64,000 nt of DNA from Tropicimonas aquimaris. Its GTDB lineage: Bacteria > Pseudomonadota > Alphaproteobacteria > Rhodobacterales > Rhodobacteraceae. A program made the position numbers and the translations under genes. Below are positions 49,519-57,978 of this stretch, piece by piece. The notes under the pieces are model-generated. The model saw only the letters and a list, made by a program, of their open reading frames with translations, was not told where the DNA came from and did no database searches. The stretch's first letter is position 1. Every line of letters starts with the position of its first letter. The DNA lies in assembly GCF_042676185.1 (NCBI RefSeq), contig NZ_JBHTJT010000008.1, forward strand, positions 124,001-188,000, read 5' to 3'.

Positions 49519-51150
49519 TCAGGTGCGCACGTCCGGGCCGTTGCGGCCGGTGCGCTCGGAAATGCCGGCAATGGCGTCGGCGGCGGCGATGATGTCGGAA
49601 AGCGCCTCCTGTGGGTCCCGGTGCATCGCCGCCGGGTCCTCGCAGAGGTCTTCGAGGTACACCCGCAGCGTCGCGCCGACAGTGCCGGTGCCCGACAGGC
49701 GGAACACGGCCCGTCCGCCGCCCTCGAAGCCGATGCGGATGCCCTGGCCGGCGGAATGCGAGCCGTCAACCGGGTCGTCATAGGCGAATTCGTCGGCGCT
49801 GGCGACGGTCCGCCCGGCAAAGCTCTGACCCGGCAGGCTGTCGAAGCGGGCGCGCAGGTTGTCCATCAGACCTTCGGCCGCGGCATTGTCCACGCCCTCG
49901 TAATCGTGGCGTGAGTAGTAGTTGCGTCCGAACTCCGCCCAATGGTCGTCGAGCATCTGCTGCACCGACTTGCCGGTCGCCGCCAGGATGTTCAGCCACA
50001 GGAGCACCGCCCAGAGCCCGTCCTTCTCGCGCACGTGGTCGGAGCCGGTGCCGGCGCTTTCCTCGCCGCAGAGCGTGGCGCGGCCGGCGTCCAGCAGGTT
50101 GCCGAAGAACTTCCAGCCCGTGGGCGTCTCGTAGCAGTCGAGCCCGCGCTTCGCGGCGACCCGGTCCACCGCGCCCGATGTCGGCATGGAGCGGGCCACG
50201 CCCTTCAGCCCTGCTGCATAGCCCGGAGCCAGATGCGCGTTGGCAGCCAGCAGCGCCAGTGAATCCGAGGGCGTGACATAGGCGCCGCGGCCCACGATCA
50301 TGTTGCGGTCGCCATCGCCGTCGGAGGCGGCACCGAAATCCGGCGCGTCGTCGCCGTACATGACGTCCATCAGTTCCTTGGCCCAGATCGGGTTCGGGTC
50401 CGGATGGCCGCCGCCGAAATCGGGCGAGGGCACGGCGTTCACCACCGAACCCACAGGCGCGCCCAGACGCTCCTCGAGGATCGCCTTGGCATAGGGGCCG
50501 GTGATCGCGTGCATCGCGTCGAAACGGATGCGGAAGCCGCCCTTCAATAGCCCCGCGATCGCGTCGAAATCGAACAGCTTCTCCATCAGCGCGGCGTAAT
50601 CCGCGACCGGGTCGACCACCTCGACCACCATGTCGGCAAGCCGCGTCTCGCCGAGCGTGGCGAGGTCGATATCCTCGCCGACGAGGATGTCGTAGCTCGT
50701 GACGGTCTTCGTCGCGTCGAAGATCCTGTTGGTCACCTCTTCCGGCGCGGGCCCGCCGTTGGGTGTGTTGAACTTGACGCCGAAATCCTCCTTCGGCCCG
50801 CCCGGGTTGTGCGAGGCCGACATGATGATGCCGCCGTCGGTCTGGCGGATGCGGATCATGTTGGAGGCGGCCGGGGTCGACATCAGCGCGTTCTGACCGA
50901 CGATGATCCGCGCGCAGCCCTGTGCCGCGGCCATGCGCAGGATCACCTGCGCGGCACGGTCGTTGAAGTATCGGCCATCGCCGCCGAGCACGAGGGTCTT
51001 GCCCTCCACGCCGCCGATGCCGGTGAAGATCGCCTGAACGAAGTTCTCGAGGTAGTGCGGCCCCATGAAGACGTCGGTCTTCTTGCGGAGACCGGAGGTT
51101 CCGGGCTTCTGCCCCTCGATCGGCTGGGTCTGGACGGTAATGCGTTCCAT
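49519..51150 (-). CDS. pgm: alpha-D-glucose phosphate-specific phosphoglucomutase
   Basis: A 543-residue enzyme interconverting glucose-1-phosphate and glucose-6-phosphate. The phosphoserine is Ser113 in IIMSASHNPGG. The metal loop is SDGDGDRNMIVG, with EESAGTGSDHVREKDG as the sugar-binding region. It is the last gene of the glycogen operon, 68 nt after malQ, with AGGAGTGAG before the ATG. It joins glycogen turnover to central metabolism. Confidence 0.95.
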   Translation of the reverse strand: MERITVQTQPIEGQKPGTSGLRKKTDVFMGPHYLENFVQAIFTGIGGVEGKTLVLGGDGRYFNDRAAQVILRMAAAQGCARIIVGQNALMSTPAASNMIRIRQTDGGIIMSASHNPGGPKEDFGVKFNTPNGGPAPEEVTNRIFDATKTVTSYDILVGEDIDLATLGETRLADMVVEVVDPVADYAALMEKLFDFDAIAGLLKGGFRIRFDAMHAITGPYAKAILEERLGAPVGSVVNAVPSPDFGGGHPDPNPIWAKELMDVMYGDDAPDFGAASDGDGDRNMIVGRGAYVTPSDSLALLAANAHLAPGYAAGLKGVARSMPTSGAVDRVAAKRGLDCYETPTGWKFFGNLLDAGRATLCGEESAGTGSDHVREKDGLWAVLLWLNILAATGKSVQQMLDDHWAEFGRNYYSRHDYEGVDNAAAEGLMDNLRARFDSLPGQSFAGRTVASADEFAYDDPVDGSHSAGQGIRIGFEGGGRAVFRLSGTGTVGATLRVYLEDLCEDPAAMHRDPQEALSDIIAAADAIAGISERTGRNGPDVRT

Positions 51151-51218
51151 GGCTCACTCCTGTCGGCCAGTTGCGTCTTGGCCAGTCAATCTCAGGCCTG
51201 TGTCATCTTGGGGCAAGT

Positions 51219-53150
51219 CTACTCTGATCCGACCCGGTTGCGACCGGTGTCGCTCATGATCTCCGCTGCGCGCCGGACCGCGGGGTGGCCGCCAAGCTCT
51301 TCGGCCGGAACGGTCAGGCGTCTGCGCCAGTTCGGATGGGTGTCGACGGTGCCGGGCAGGTTTGCCTGCTCGGTCAGGCCGAGGATGTCCTCGAGCTGGA
51401 GGGCCACCAGCCGGCTGCGCACGCCGCCAATGAAGCGATGCATTGGGTCGGGATCGTCGCCTTCTGCGCCGGAGAGCGCGTCGAAGCCCCGCACCTCGCC
51501 CGCACGCCAGTCCAGACCGTTGTGAAAATCCTCGTCCGATAGGATCCCGATCTCGTGCCGGACCTCCACGTCGCGGCCCCGTCGCCAGCCCACCCAGGTC
51601 GGCAGGTCGTGGGTGCCGAAGGAGGCCAGGGCGGCCTCGGTGTATTCCTCCGGGCGGCGGAAGTTGCCGTGGTGATATTGTTCGAACATCGCGACCCGGC
51701 AGCCCAGCACGCCGGAGGCCGCCAGTTCCGCCTGCAGCCCGTCGGGGATGTTTCCCAGATCCTCGCCCACCACCGTCGCGCCGGCGCGGGTCGCCTCGAT
51801 GCGAACCACCGCCAGAAGCGCGTCGCGCGGCATGGCGACATAGGCGCCGGGCTCGGCCCGGTCGTCGGGCACCCAGAAGGCGCGTTCGAAGCCCAGCACA
51901 TGGTCGATTCGGAGCAGCCCGGCATAGCGCAGCTGGCGGCGCAGGGTCTCCGCGAAGGGGCGGAAGTGCATCCGGGCGAGCGCATGCGGGTTGAACGGCG
52001 CCAGGGCCCAGACCTGTCCGTCGGGCGAGAAGGCGTCGGGCGGCGCGCCGAGCGAAACACCGGTGGCAAAGCCCGCGCCCTCGGACCAGGTCTCGGCGCC
52101 GTGGGGGTGGGTGCCGACAGCGAGGTCGAGGTAGAGCCCGTACCGCATTCCGGCCTCGCGGGCGATCTGCGCCACATGGCCGAGTTGGGTTTCGCTGCGC
52201 CATTGCAGCCAGGTGTGGAACAGGACCGCGCGGGCGTTCTCGGCGCGGAACTCCGTGACCGCAGGTGCGCCGTGGTGCTGCAGCGGTTCGGGCCAGTCCA
52301 ACCAGTAGGGGCCGTGACGGTCGGCCAGCGCCTGGTAGGTGGCGAACCGTTCAAGCGAGGCGCCCTCGGCGGCGCGCCAGGCCTCGAACGCAGGGTCGCC
52401 GCCAGCGGCTTCGAAGGCGGTGAACTCGTCTTCCAGACGCACGCGCAGGCGAAGTCGGGTGTCGGGATAGTCGATCAACGCCCCACCACCGTTCAGCCGC
52501 GCGCCCTCCAGCGCGATATGCATGGTGTTGAAGCGCCGCCGGTGTGACGGAGAATAGGGGCTGAAGGCGTTGGGATCGCTCGGGAAACCGGCATGGACCG
52601 GGTTCAGGCCGACGAAATCCGCACCGGCCCGGGCGAGCCCCTCGGTGGCGCGGGCAAGGTCGGCGTAGTCGCCGAAGCCGCCCTCTGCCTCGGTTCGCAG
52701 ACCATAGAGCGGCAGGGTGACACCCCAGCCCGGTTCGGGCAGCGGCAGGCTCGGCGGGGCGACGAGCAGCGTGGTCGCGTCGCCTTCCAGTTCCAGCCTG
52801 TGGATGCCGAGCGGCAGCGCCGGCAGGTCCAGCACCGCTCCGGCCGCGAGCGGCATCTCGGTGCCGTCCTCCAGGACCAGCTTGCCGCCATCGGTCGGAC
52901 GGGCGAGCGGATGGTGGCTTGGATGACCGGGTTCCAGGATCAGCCATCGGGGCAGGGCGCGCCGCGCGGCCTCCGCGAGCAGGCGGTCGAGGGTTTCGCG
53001 GGCCGCGTCGTCCGTCTCGGCCGACAGGCCCATGGCGGCAAGCAGCCTGCGCGCCGTGCCGTCCGAGGTCGGCACCTGCGTGCCGTTCTGGTCCCAATAG
53101 TCGAAATGGATGCCCGCCAGGTCGGCAAGCGCGACCAGTACGTCGTTCAT
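51219..53150 (-). CDS. malQ: 4-alpha-glucanotransferase (amylomaltase)
   Basis: A 643-residue GH77 enzyme that transfers alpha-1,4-glucan segments. Catalytic stretches are LLRIDHVLGFERAFWVP with the nucleophile Asp, VVGEDLGNIPDGL with the acid Glu, and FGTHDLPTWVGW. The N-terminal part (DVLVALADLAGIHFDYWDQNGT) is the long extension seen in proteobacterial MalQ. The ATG at 53150 overlaps the glgX stop by 4 nt. It processes short maltodextrins left after debranching. Confidence 0.93.
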   Translation of the reverse strand: MNDVLVALADLAGIHFDYWDQNGTQVPTSDGTARRLLAAMGLSAETDDAARETLDRLLAEAARRALPRWLILEPGHPSHHPLARPTDGGKLVLEDGTEMPLAAGAVLDLPALPLGIHRLELEGDATTLLVAPPSLPLPEPGWGVTLPLYGLRTEAEGGFGDYADLARATEGLARAGADFVGLNPVHAGFPSDPNAFSPYSPSHRRRFNTMHIALEGARLNGGGALIDYPDTRLRLRVRLEDEFTAFEAAGGDPAFEAWRAAEGASLERFATYQALADRHGPYWLDWPEPLQHHGAPAVTEFRAENARAVLFHTWLQWRSETQLGHVAQIAREAGMRYGLYLDLAVGTHPHGAETWSEGAGFATGVSLGAPPDAFSPDGQVWALAPFNPHALARMHFRPFAETLRRQLRYAGLLRIDHVLGFERAFWVPDDRAEPGAYVAMPRDALLAVVRIEATRAGATVVGEDLGNIPDGLQAELAASGVLGCRVAMFEQYHHGNFRRPEEYTEAALASFGTHDLPTWVGWRRGRDVEVRHEIGILSDEDFHNGLDWRAGEVRGFDALSGAEGDDPDPMHRFIGGVRSRLVALQLEDILGLTEQANLPGTVDTHPNWRRRLTVPAEELGGHPAVRRAAEIMSDTGRNRVGSE

Positions 53151-55240
53151 TCGGCGGCCTCCAGCACGAAAACCGAGACCGACTGCGCGCCGATCAGCAC
53201 TTCGGTCTTGCGGACCGGTTTCTCGGGGGCGTCGGGGGTCGCGGTGTTGATCGACCAGACCCAGTTCTGACGCTTGGGTGGCACGGGCAGCCGCACCTTG
53301 GTGTCGCCGCCTGCGTTGAACACCATGAAGATCGCGGATTCGGTCGCCGCGAAGACGGGGGTTCCTGAGGCTGTGCGCATTTCCACGCAGACGATCCGGA
53401 GCGAGGGGTCCACCCAGTCGGACGTCGACATCGGCTTGCCGTCGGCGCGCCACCAGAACAGGTCTTCGCGCCCGTCGATGCGGCGCTCGCGCGAGTGCAG
53501 GAACACCTTCTGGCGCAGGATCGGGTGCTCGCGGCGGAACCGGATCAGCCGGGCCGTGAAGGCCATGAAATCCGTGTCCGCCTCGGCCCAGTCGATCCAG
53601 CTGGTAGGGTTGTCCTGGGCATAGGCGTTGTTGTTGCCGTTCTGCGAATGGCCAAGTTCGTCCCCCGCCAGCAGCATCGGCGTGCCTTGGGAGAGCATCA
53701 GCGTTGCGATCATCGCGCGCTTGCGGCGGTTGCGGCCCTCGATGATCTTGGGGTCGTCGGTCGGGCCTTCCCAGCCGAAATTGTCGCTGTAGTTCTCGGA
53801 ATGGCCGTCGCGGTTGTCCTCGCCGTTGGCCTCGTTGTGCTTGCCGTTGTAGCTGACCACGTCGTGCAGCGTGAAACCGTCGTGGGCGGTGATCATGTTG
53901 ACCGACGCGGTGGCCGGGCGGCCGGAATGGTCGAACTCTGCCGCCGAGCCGGTGAGCCGGCCCGCGAGGTCGGGTGCGCGGCCCGGGTCGCCGCGCCAGA
54001 ACCGGCGCACGCCGTCGCGGAACCGGTCGTTCCACTCGTGGAACGGGGGCGGGAAGCCGCCGAGCCGGTAGCCACCAGGGCCCACGTCCCAGGGCTCGGC
54101 GATCAGCTTGACCTGGGTCAGTACCGGGTCCTGCCGGATCGCGTCGAAGAAGCTCGCACCGGGGTCAAACCCGTGATCGGTGCGGCCGAGCGTGGAGCAG
54201 AGGTCGAAGCGGAAGCCGTCCACATGCATCACCTCGACCCAGTAGCGCAGGGAATCCATCACCATGCGCAGCACCATCGGGTGGTCGAGATTGAGCGTGT
54301 TTCCGGTGCCGGTGTCGTTGATGTAGTAGCGCCGGTCCTGGATCAGCCGGTAGTAGCTGAGGTTGTCGAGGCCGCGGAAGCTGAGCGTGGGGCCAAGCTC
54401 GTTGCCCTCGCAGGTGTGGTTGTAGACCACGTCGAGGATCACCTCGAGCCCGGCATGGTGGAGCCGCGCCACCATCTGCTGGAACTCGCTGATGCGGCCT
54501 TCGGAGAGGTAGCGCGGGTCCGGCGCGAAGAAGCCGAGCGTCTGGTAGCCCCAGTAGTTCGACAGGTTCTTCTCGTGCAGGAACCGGTCGGTCAGGAAGG
54601 CGTGCACCGGCAGCAGCTCGATCGCGGTAATCCCGAGCTTGTGGTAGTACTCCAGCATCGGGTCGGTGGCGAGCCCGAGGAAGGTGCCCTCGGGTGCCAC
54701 GTGGGGGTGCATCTGGGTCAGCCCCTTCACATGGGCCTCGTAGATCACCGAATCCGCGATCGGGGTGCGCGGCGGGTGGTCGTAGCCCCAGGAAAAGGCG
54801 GGGTCTTCGACCACGCAGCGCGGCATGTAGGGGGCGCTGTCGCGGGTGTCGAAGCTCAGATCGCGGGCGTTGGAGCCGATCTGGTAGCCCATCAGCGCAT
54901 CGTGCCAGACTGGCGTCCCGGTCAGCCGCTTGGCGTAGGGGTCCAGCAAAAGCTTGTTGGGGTTGAAGCGGTGGCCGACGTCAGGCCGGTAGGGGCCGTG
55001 GGCGCGCAGGGCGTAGTATTGCCCGGGCCGGAGACCGGAGACATAGCCATACCAGACATCGCCGTCCCGTTCCGGCAGGCGCAGGCGCTGCAGCTCGGTC
55101 TTGCCGTCCGCGCTGAACAGGCAGACCTCCATGGCCGTCGCATGCTGCGAGAACACGGCGAAATTCACGCCGTCGCCGTCAAAGGTCGCGCCGAGCGGCG
55201 CCGGGCGCCCTCCGGAAATAGCGTATTCGGGATGCCTCAC
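53147..55240 (-). CDS. glgX: glycogen debranching enzyme GlgX
   Basis: A 697-residue isoamylase-type GH13 protein with an N-terminal CBM48 domain (PLGATFDGDGVNFAVFSQHATAMEVCLF). The catalytic region has VILDVVYNHTCEGNELG, VDGFRFDLCSTLGR with the nucleophile, and KLIAEPWDVG with the acid. It cleaves the alpha-1,6 branches of phosphorylase-limited glycogen. The start is a GTG at 55240 overlapping the glgA stop as GTGA. An upstream in-frame ATG at 55357 would lie inside glgA. Confidence 0.94.
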   Translation of the reverse strand: MRHPEYAISGGRPAPLGATFDGDGVNFAVFSQHATAMEVCLFSADGKTELQRLRLPERDGDVWYGYVSGLRPGQYYALRAHGPYRPDVGHRFNPNKLLLDPYAKRLTGTPVWHDALMGYQIGSNARDLSFDTRDSAPYMPRCVVEDPAFSWGYDHPPRTPIADSVIYEAHVKGLTQMHPHVAPEGTFLGLATDPMLEYYHKLGITAIELLPVHAFLTDRFLHEKNLSNYWGYQTLGFFAPDPRYLSEGRISEFQQMVARLHHAGLEVILDVVYNHTCEGNELGPTLSFRGLDNLSYYRLIQDRRYYINDTGTGNTLNLDHPMVLRMVMDSLRYWVEVMHVDGFRFDLCSTLGRTDHGFDPGASFFDAIRQDPVLTQVKLIAEPWDVGPGGYRLGGFPPPFHEWNDRFRDGVRRFWRGDPGRAPDLAGRLTGSAAEFDHSGRPATASVNMITAHDGFTLHDVVSYNGKHNEANGEDNRDGHSENYSDNFGWEGPTDDPKIIEGRNRRKRAMIATLMLSQGTPMLLAGDELGHSQNGNNNAYAQDNPTSWIDWAEADTDFMAFTARLIRFRREHPILRQKVFLHSRERRIDGREDLFWWRADGKPMSTSDWVDPSLRIVCVEMRTASGTPVFAATESAIFMVFNAGGDTKVRLPVPPKRQNWVWSINTATPDAPEKPVRKTEVLIGAQSVSVFVLEAAE

Positions 55241-56673
55241 GGGTGTTTTGCCGCCTCTGCAAACAGGGCCGCATAGGCGGCGGCCGATGTGTCCCAACCG
55301 ACCGGGAACTTCATGCCGTTGCGCTGCATCTGCTGGTAGGCCTTGGGGTCGGCCCAAAGGTCGCAGAGTGTGTCGATGGCGTCTTCCAGCGCCTCGACGC
55401 TGTCAGGGGCGTGCTGGATGCCGGTGGCGACCTTCGCCGTCAGCGTGGCAACGGTCGCCGGAATAACGGTATCGGCCAGGCCACCGGTCTTTGCGACCAC
55501 CGGAACCGTGCCATAGCGCAGCCCGTAGAGCTGGGTCAGCCCGCAGGGTTCGAAGCGCGACGGCACCAGGATCGCGTCGCCGCCTGCGATGATCCGGTGC
55601 GAGAGCGGCTCGTCATAGCCGATCCGGACTGCCACGCGGCCAGGATGGCTGCCAGCCGCGGCGAAGAATTGGCTTTCGAGCCACGGGTTGCCGGAACCGA
55701 GCAGGGCGAGCTGGCCGCCGCGCTCGATCAGCCGGGGCAGGGCGGCCAGCAGCAGGTCGAGCCCCTTCTGCTCGGTGAGGCGCGAGACCACCACGCAGAG
55801 CGGCCCGCCGTCGGGATCGAGCCCCATCTCCGCGATCAGCGCCTCGCGCGCCCTGGTCTTGGCGCGCGGCGCCTTGTAGGTGGCGATGTTCGGGTCGGTC
55901 TCCGGGTTCCAGGCGTCTGTGTCGATGCCGTTCAGGATGCCGGTGAAATCCTTGCCCTTGTACTTGAGCGTGCCGTCGAACCCCATGCCGAAGGCTTCGG
56001 TGGTCAGCTCCTTCGCATAGGTCGGGCTGACCGTGTTGACCTTGTCGGCATAGGAGATGCCGGCCTTCAGCGCCGAGATCCGGCCGTAGAATTCGTAGCC
56101 GCCGGCATTGTAACCTTGCATCGGCAGGCGCAGGCGGTGGATCATGTCGGCGCCGGCCGAGCCGGTGAAGGCGATGTTGTGGATCGTCATCACCGAGCCG
56201 GTTGTATGCGACGCACCCATCCGCTGCAGGTAGACCGGTGCGAGGCCGCCCTGCCAGTCGTGGGCCTGCAGGACATCGGGTTTCCAGCCGTGCAGGTGCC
56301 CCTCGGCGCATAGCCGCGCGCCCATCCAGCAGAGCGCCGCGAAACGCTCGGCATTGTCCCACCAGTCGTAGCCGTCCGGCGCCGCGTATGGGCCGCCCTC
56401 GCGGTAGAACAGGTGGGCCGCGTCGAGCACGTAGAGTTCCAGCCCCGCGGCCTTTCCGAACACCACCTGCGCCGGACCACCGTAAAGGTCACCGTCGGTG
56501 ATAACCTGCCGCCCCTCGCCGAGCGCGTCGAGCACCGCCGGATAGCCGGGCACCAGGGTGCGCATCTCGACGCCCTGTGCCTTGAGCGCGGCCGGCAGCG
56601 CGCCGGCCACGTCGGCCAGCCCGCCGGTCTTGATCAGAGGGGCGATTTCCGAGGCGACGGAGAGAACCTTCAT
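55237..56673 (-). CDS. glgA: glycogen synthase
   Basis: A 478-residue GT5 glycosyltransferase that adds glucose from ADP-glucose. KTGGLADVAGALPAAL at residues 15-30 is the ADP-glucose site, and PSRFEPCGLTQLYGLRYGTVPVV the C-terminal nucleotide-binding region. The ATG at 56673 overlaps the glgC stop by 4 nt. Length is standard for bacterial GlgA. Confidence 0.95.
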   Translation of the reverse strand: MKVLSVASEIAPLIKTGGLADVAGALPAALKAQGVEMRTLVPGYPAVLDALGEGRQVITDGDLYGGPAQVVFGKAAGLELYVLDAAHLFYREGGPYAAPDGYDWWDNAERFAALCWMGARLCAEGHLHGWKPDVLQAHDWQGGLAPVYLQRMGASHTTGSVMTIHNIAFTGSAGADMIHRLRLPMQGYNAGGYEFYGRISALKAGISYADKVNTVSPTYAKELTTEAFGMGFDGTLKYKGKDFTGILNGIDTDAWNPETDPNIATYKAPRAKTRAREALIAEMGLDPDGGPLCVVVSRLTEQKGLDLLLAALPRLIERGGQLALLGSGNPWLESQFFAAAGSHPGRVAVRIGYDEPLSHRIIAGGDAILVPSRFEPCGLTQLYGLRYGTVPVVAKTGGLADTVIPATVATLTAKVATGIQHAPDSVEALEDAIDTLCDLWADPKAYQQMQRNGMKFPVGWDTSAAAYAALFAEAAKHP

Positions 56674-57938
56674 GAGAGCGCGGCTTCCCTTCTGTCGAGC
56701 ATGTCCTGCGTGATCAGCGTGATCCCCTTGCCGGAGACCCGGAACCACTTGGCGTCTTCCTCGGGATCCTCGCCCACGATGAGCTTGTCCGGGATGATCA
56801 CGCCGCGGTCGATCACGCAATTCTTCAGCCGCGCATGGCGGTTGATCGTGACATACGGCAGCACGACGGCGTGATCCAGTACCGAGAAGGAATTGGATCG
56901 CACCATGGTGAAAAGAAGCGAATTGCGGACCTCGGTGCCCGAGATGATGCAGCCGCCCGAAACCATCGAGGACACGGCGATGCCGCGCCTGTCGGCCTCG
57001 TCATGGATGAACTTGGCCGGAGGGACGGATTCCGAATAGGTCCAGATCGGCCATTCGTGATCCCACAGGTCGAGTTCCGGCGTGAAGTCGGTGAGATCGA
57101 TATTGGCCTTCCAGAAGGCGTCCACGGTGCCGACGTCGCGCCAGTAGGCCGGGGCATCGGGGGTGGATTTCACGCAGCTGTCGGTGAAGCGGTGGGCGAC
57201 GGCCTTGCCGCCCTTCACGAGCTTCGGGATGATGTCGTTGCCGAAATCGTGGCTGGAGTTCGGGCTCTCGGAATCCTCGATCAGGATCTCGCGCAGGAAC
57301 TTCCAGTTGAAGACGTAGATCCCCATGGAGGCCAGCGTCACGTTGGGATCGTCCGGCGTTCCCGGCGGATTGGCGGGCTTCTCAAGGAAGCTGATGATGC
57401 GCCCCGTTGCATCGACGTCCATCACGCCGAAGGCGCTGGCCTCTTCCCGTGGCACGGTCAGGCAGCCGATGGTGACGTCGGCGCCCGAGTCGACGTGCTG
57501 CTGCAGCATCATCTCGTAGTCCATCTTGTAGATGTGGTCGCCGGCGAGGATCAGGATGTAGTCGATGTGGTAGCTGTCGATGATGTCTATGTTCTGGGTC
57601 ACCGCGTCGGCTGTGCCCATGTACCAGTTTTCGCCGCCTGTCCTTTGCGAGGCCGGCAGGATGTCGAGATACTCGTTGCGCTCGGCCCGGAAGAAGTTCC
57701 ATCCGCGCTGACAGTGCCGGATCAGCGAATGCGCCTTGTACTGGGTGGCGATCGCCATCTTGCGGATGCCGGAGTTGAGTGCGTTGGAGAGCGCGAAGTC
57801 GATGATGCGGCTCTTGCCGCCGAAATAGACCGCGGGCTTGGCGCGCTGGTCGGTCAGTTCCTTGAGGCGGCTGCCCCGTCCGCCGGCCAATACAAAGGCC
57901 ATCGCCCTCGAAGACAGTCTCACATGTGAATTCGGCAT
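56670..57938 (-). CDS. glgC: glucose-1-phosphate adenylyltransferase
   Basis: A 422-residue ADP-glucose pyrophosphorylase, the committed step of glycogen synthesis. The nucleotide motif AGGRGSRLKELTDQRAKPAV is near residue 18. The catalytic region ILILAGDHIYKMDYE and the glucose-1-phosphate region follow, with a left-handed beta-helix at the C-terminus (GGCIISGTEVRNSLLFTMVRSNS). It lies 40 nt after glgB. Confidence 0.95.
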   Translation of the reverse strand: MPNSHVRLSSRAMAFVLAGGRGSRLKELTDQRAKPAVYFGGKSRIIDFALSNALNSGIRKMAIATQYKAHSLIRHCQRGWNFFRAERNEYLDILPASQRTGGENWYMGTADAVTQNIDIIDSYHIDYILILAGDHIYKMDYEMMLQQHVDSGADVTIGCLTVPREEASAFGVMDVDATGRIISFLEKPANPPGTPDDPNVTLASMGIYVFNWKFLREILIEDSESPNSSHDFGNDIIPKLVKGGKAVAHRFTDSCVKSTPDAPAYWRDVGTVDAFWKANIDLTDFTPELDLWDHEWPIWTYSESVPPAKFIHDEADRRGIAVSSMVSGGCIISGTEVRNSLLFTMVRSNSFSVLDHAVVLPYVTINRHARLKNCVIDRGVIIPDKLIVGEDPEEDAKWFRVSGKGITLITQDMLDRREAALS

Positions 57939-57978
57939 GGTTGGTTTCCCTCCCTCAATGTCTTTCTACGGGCGCTAC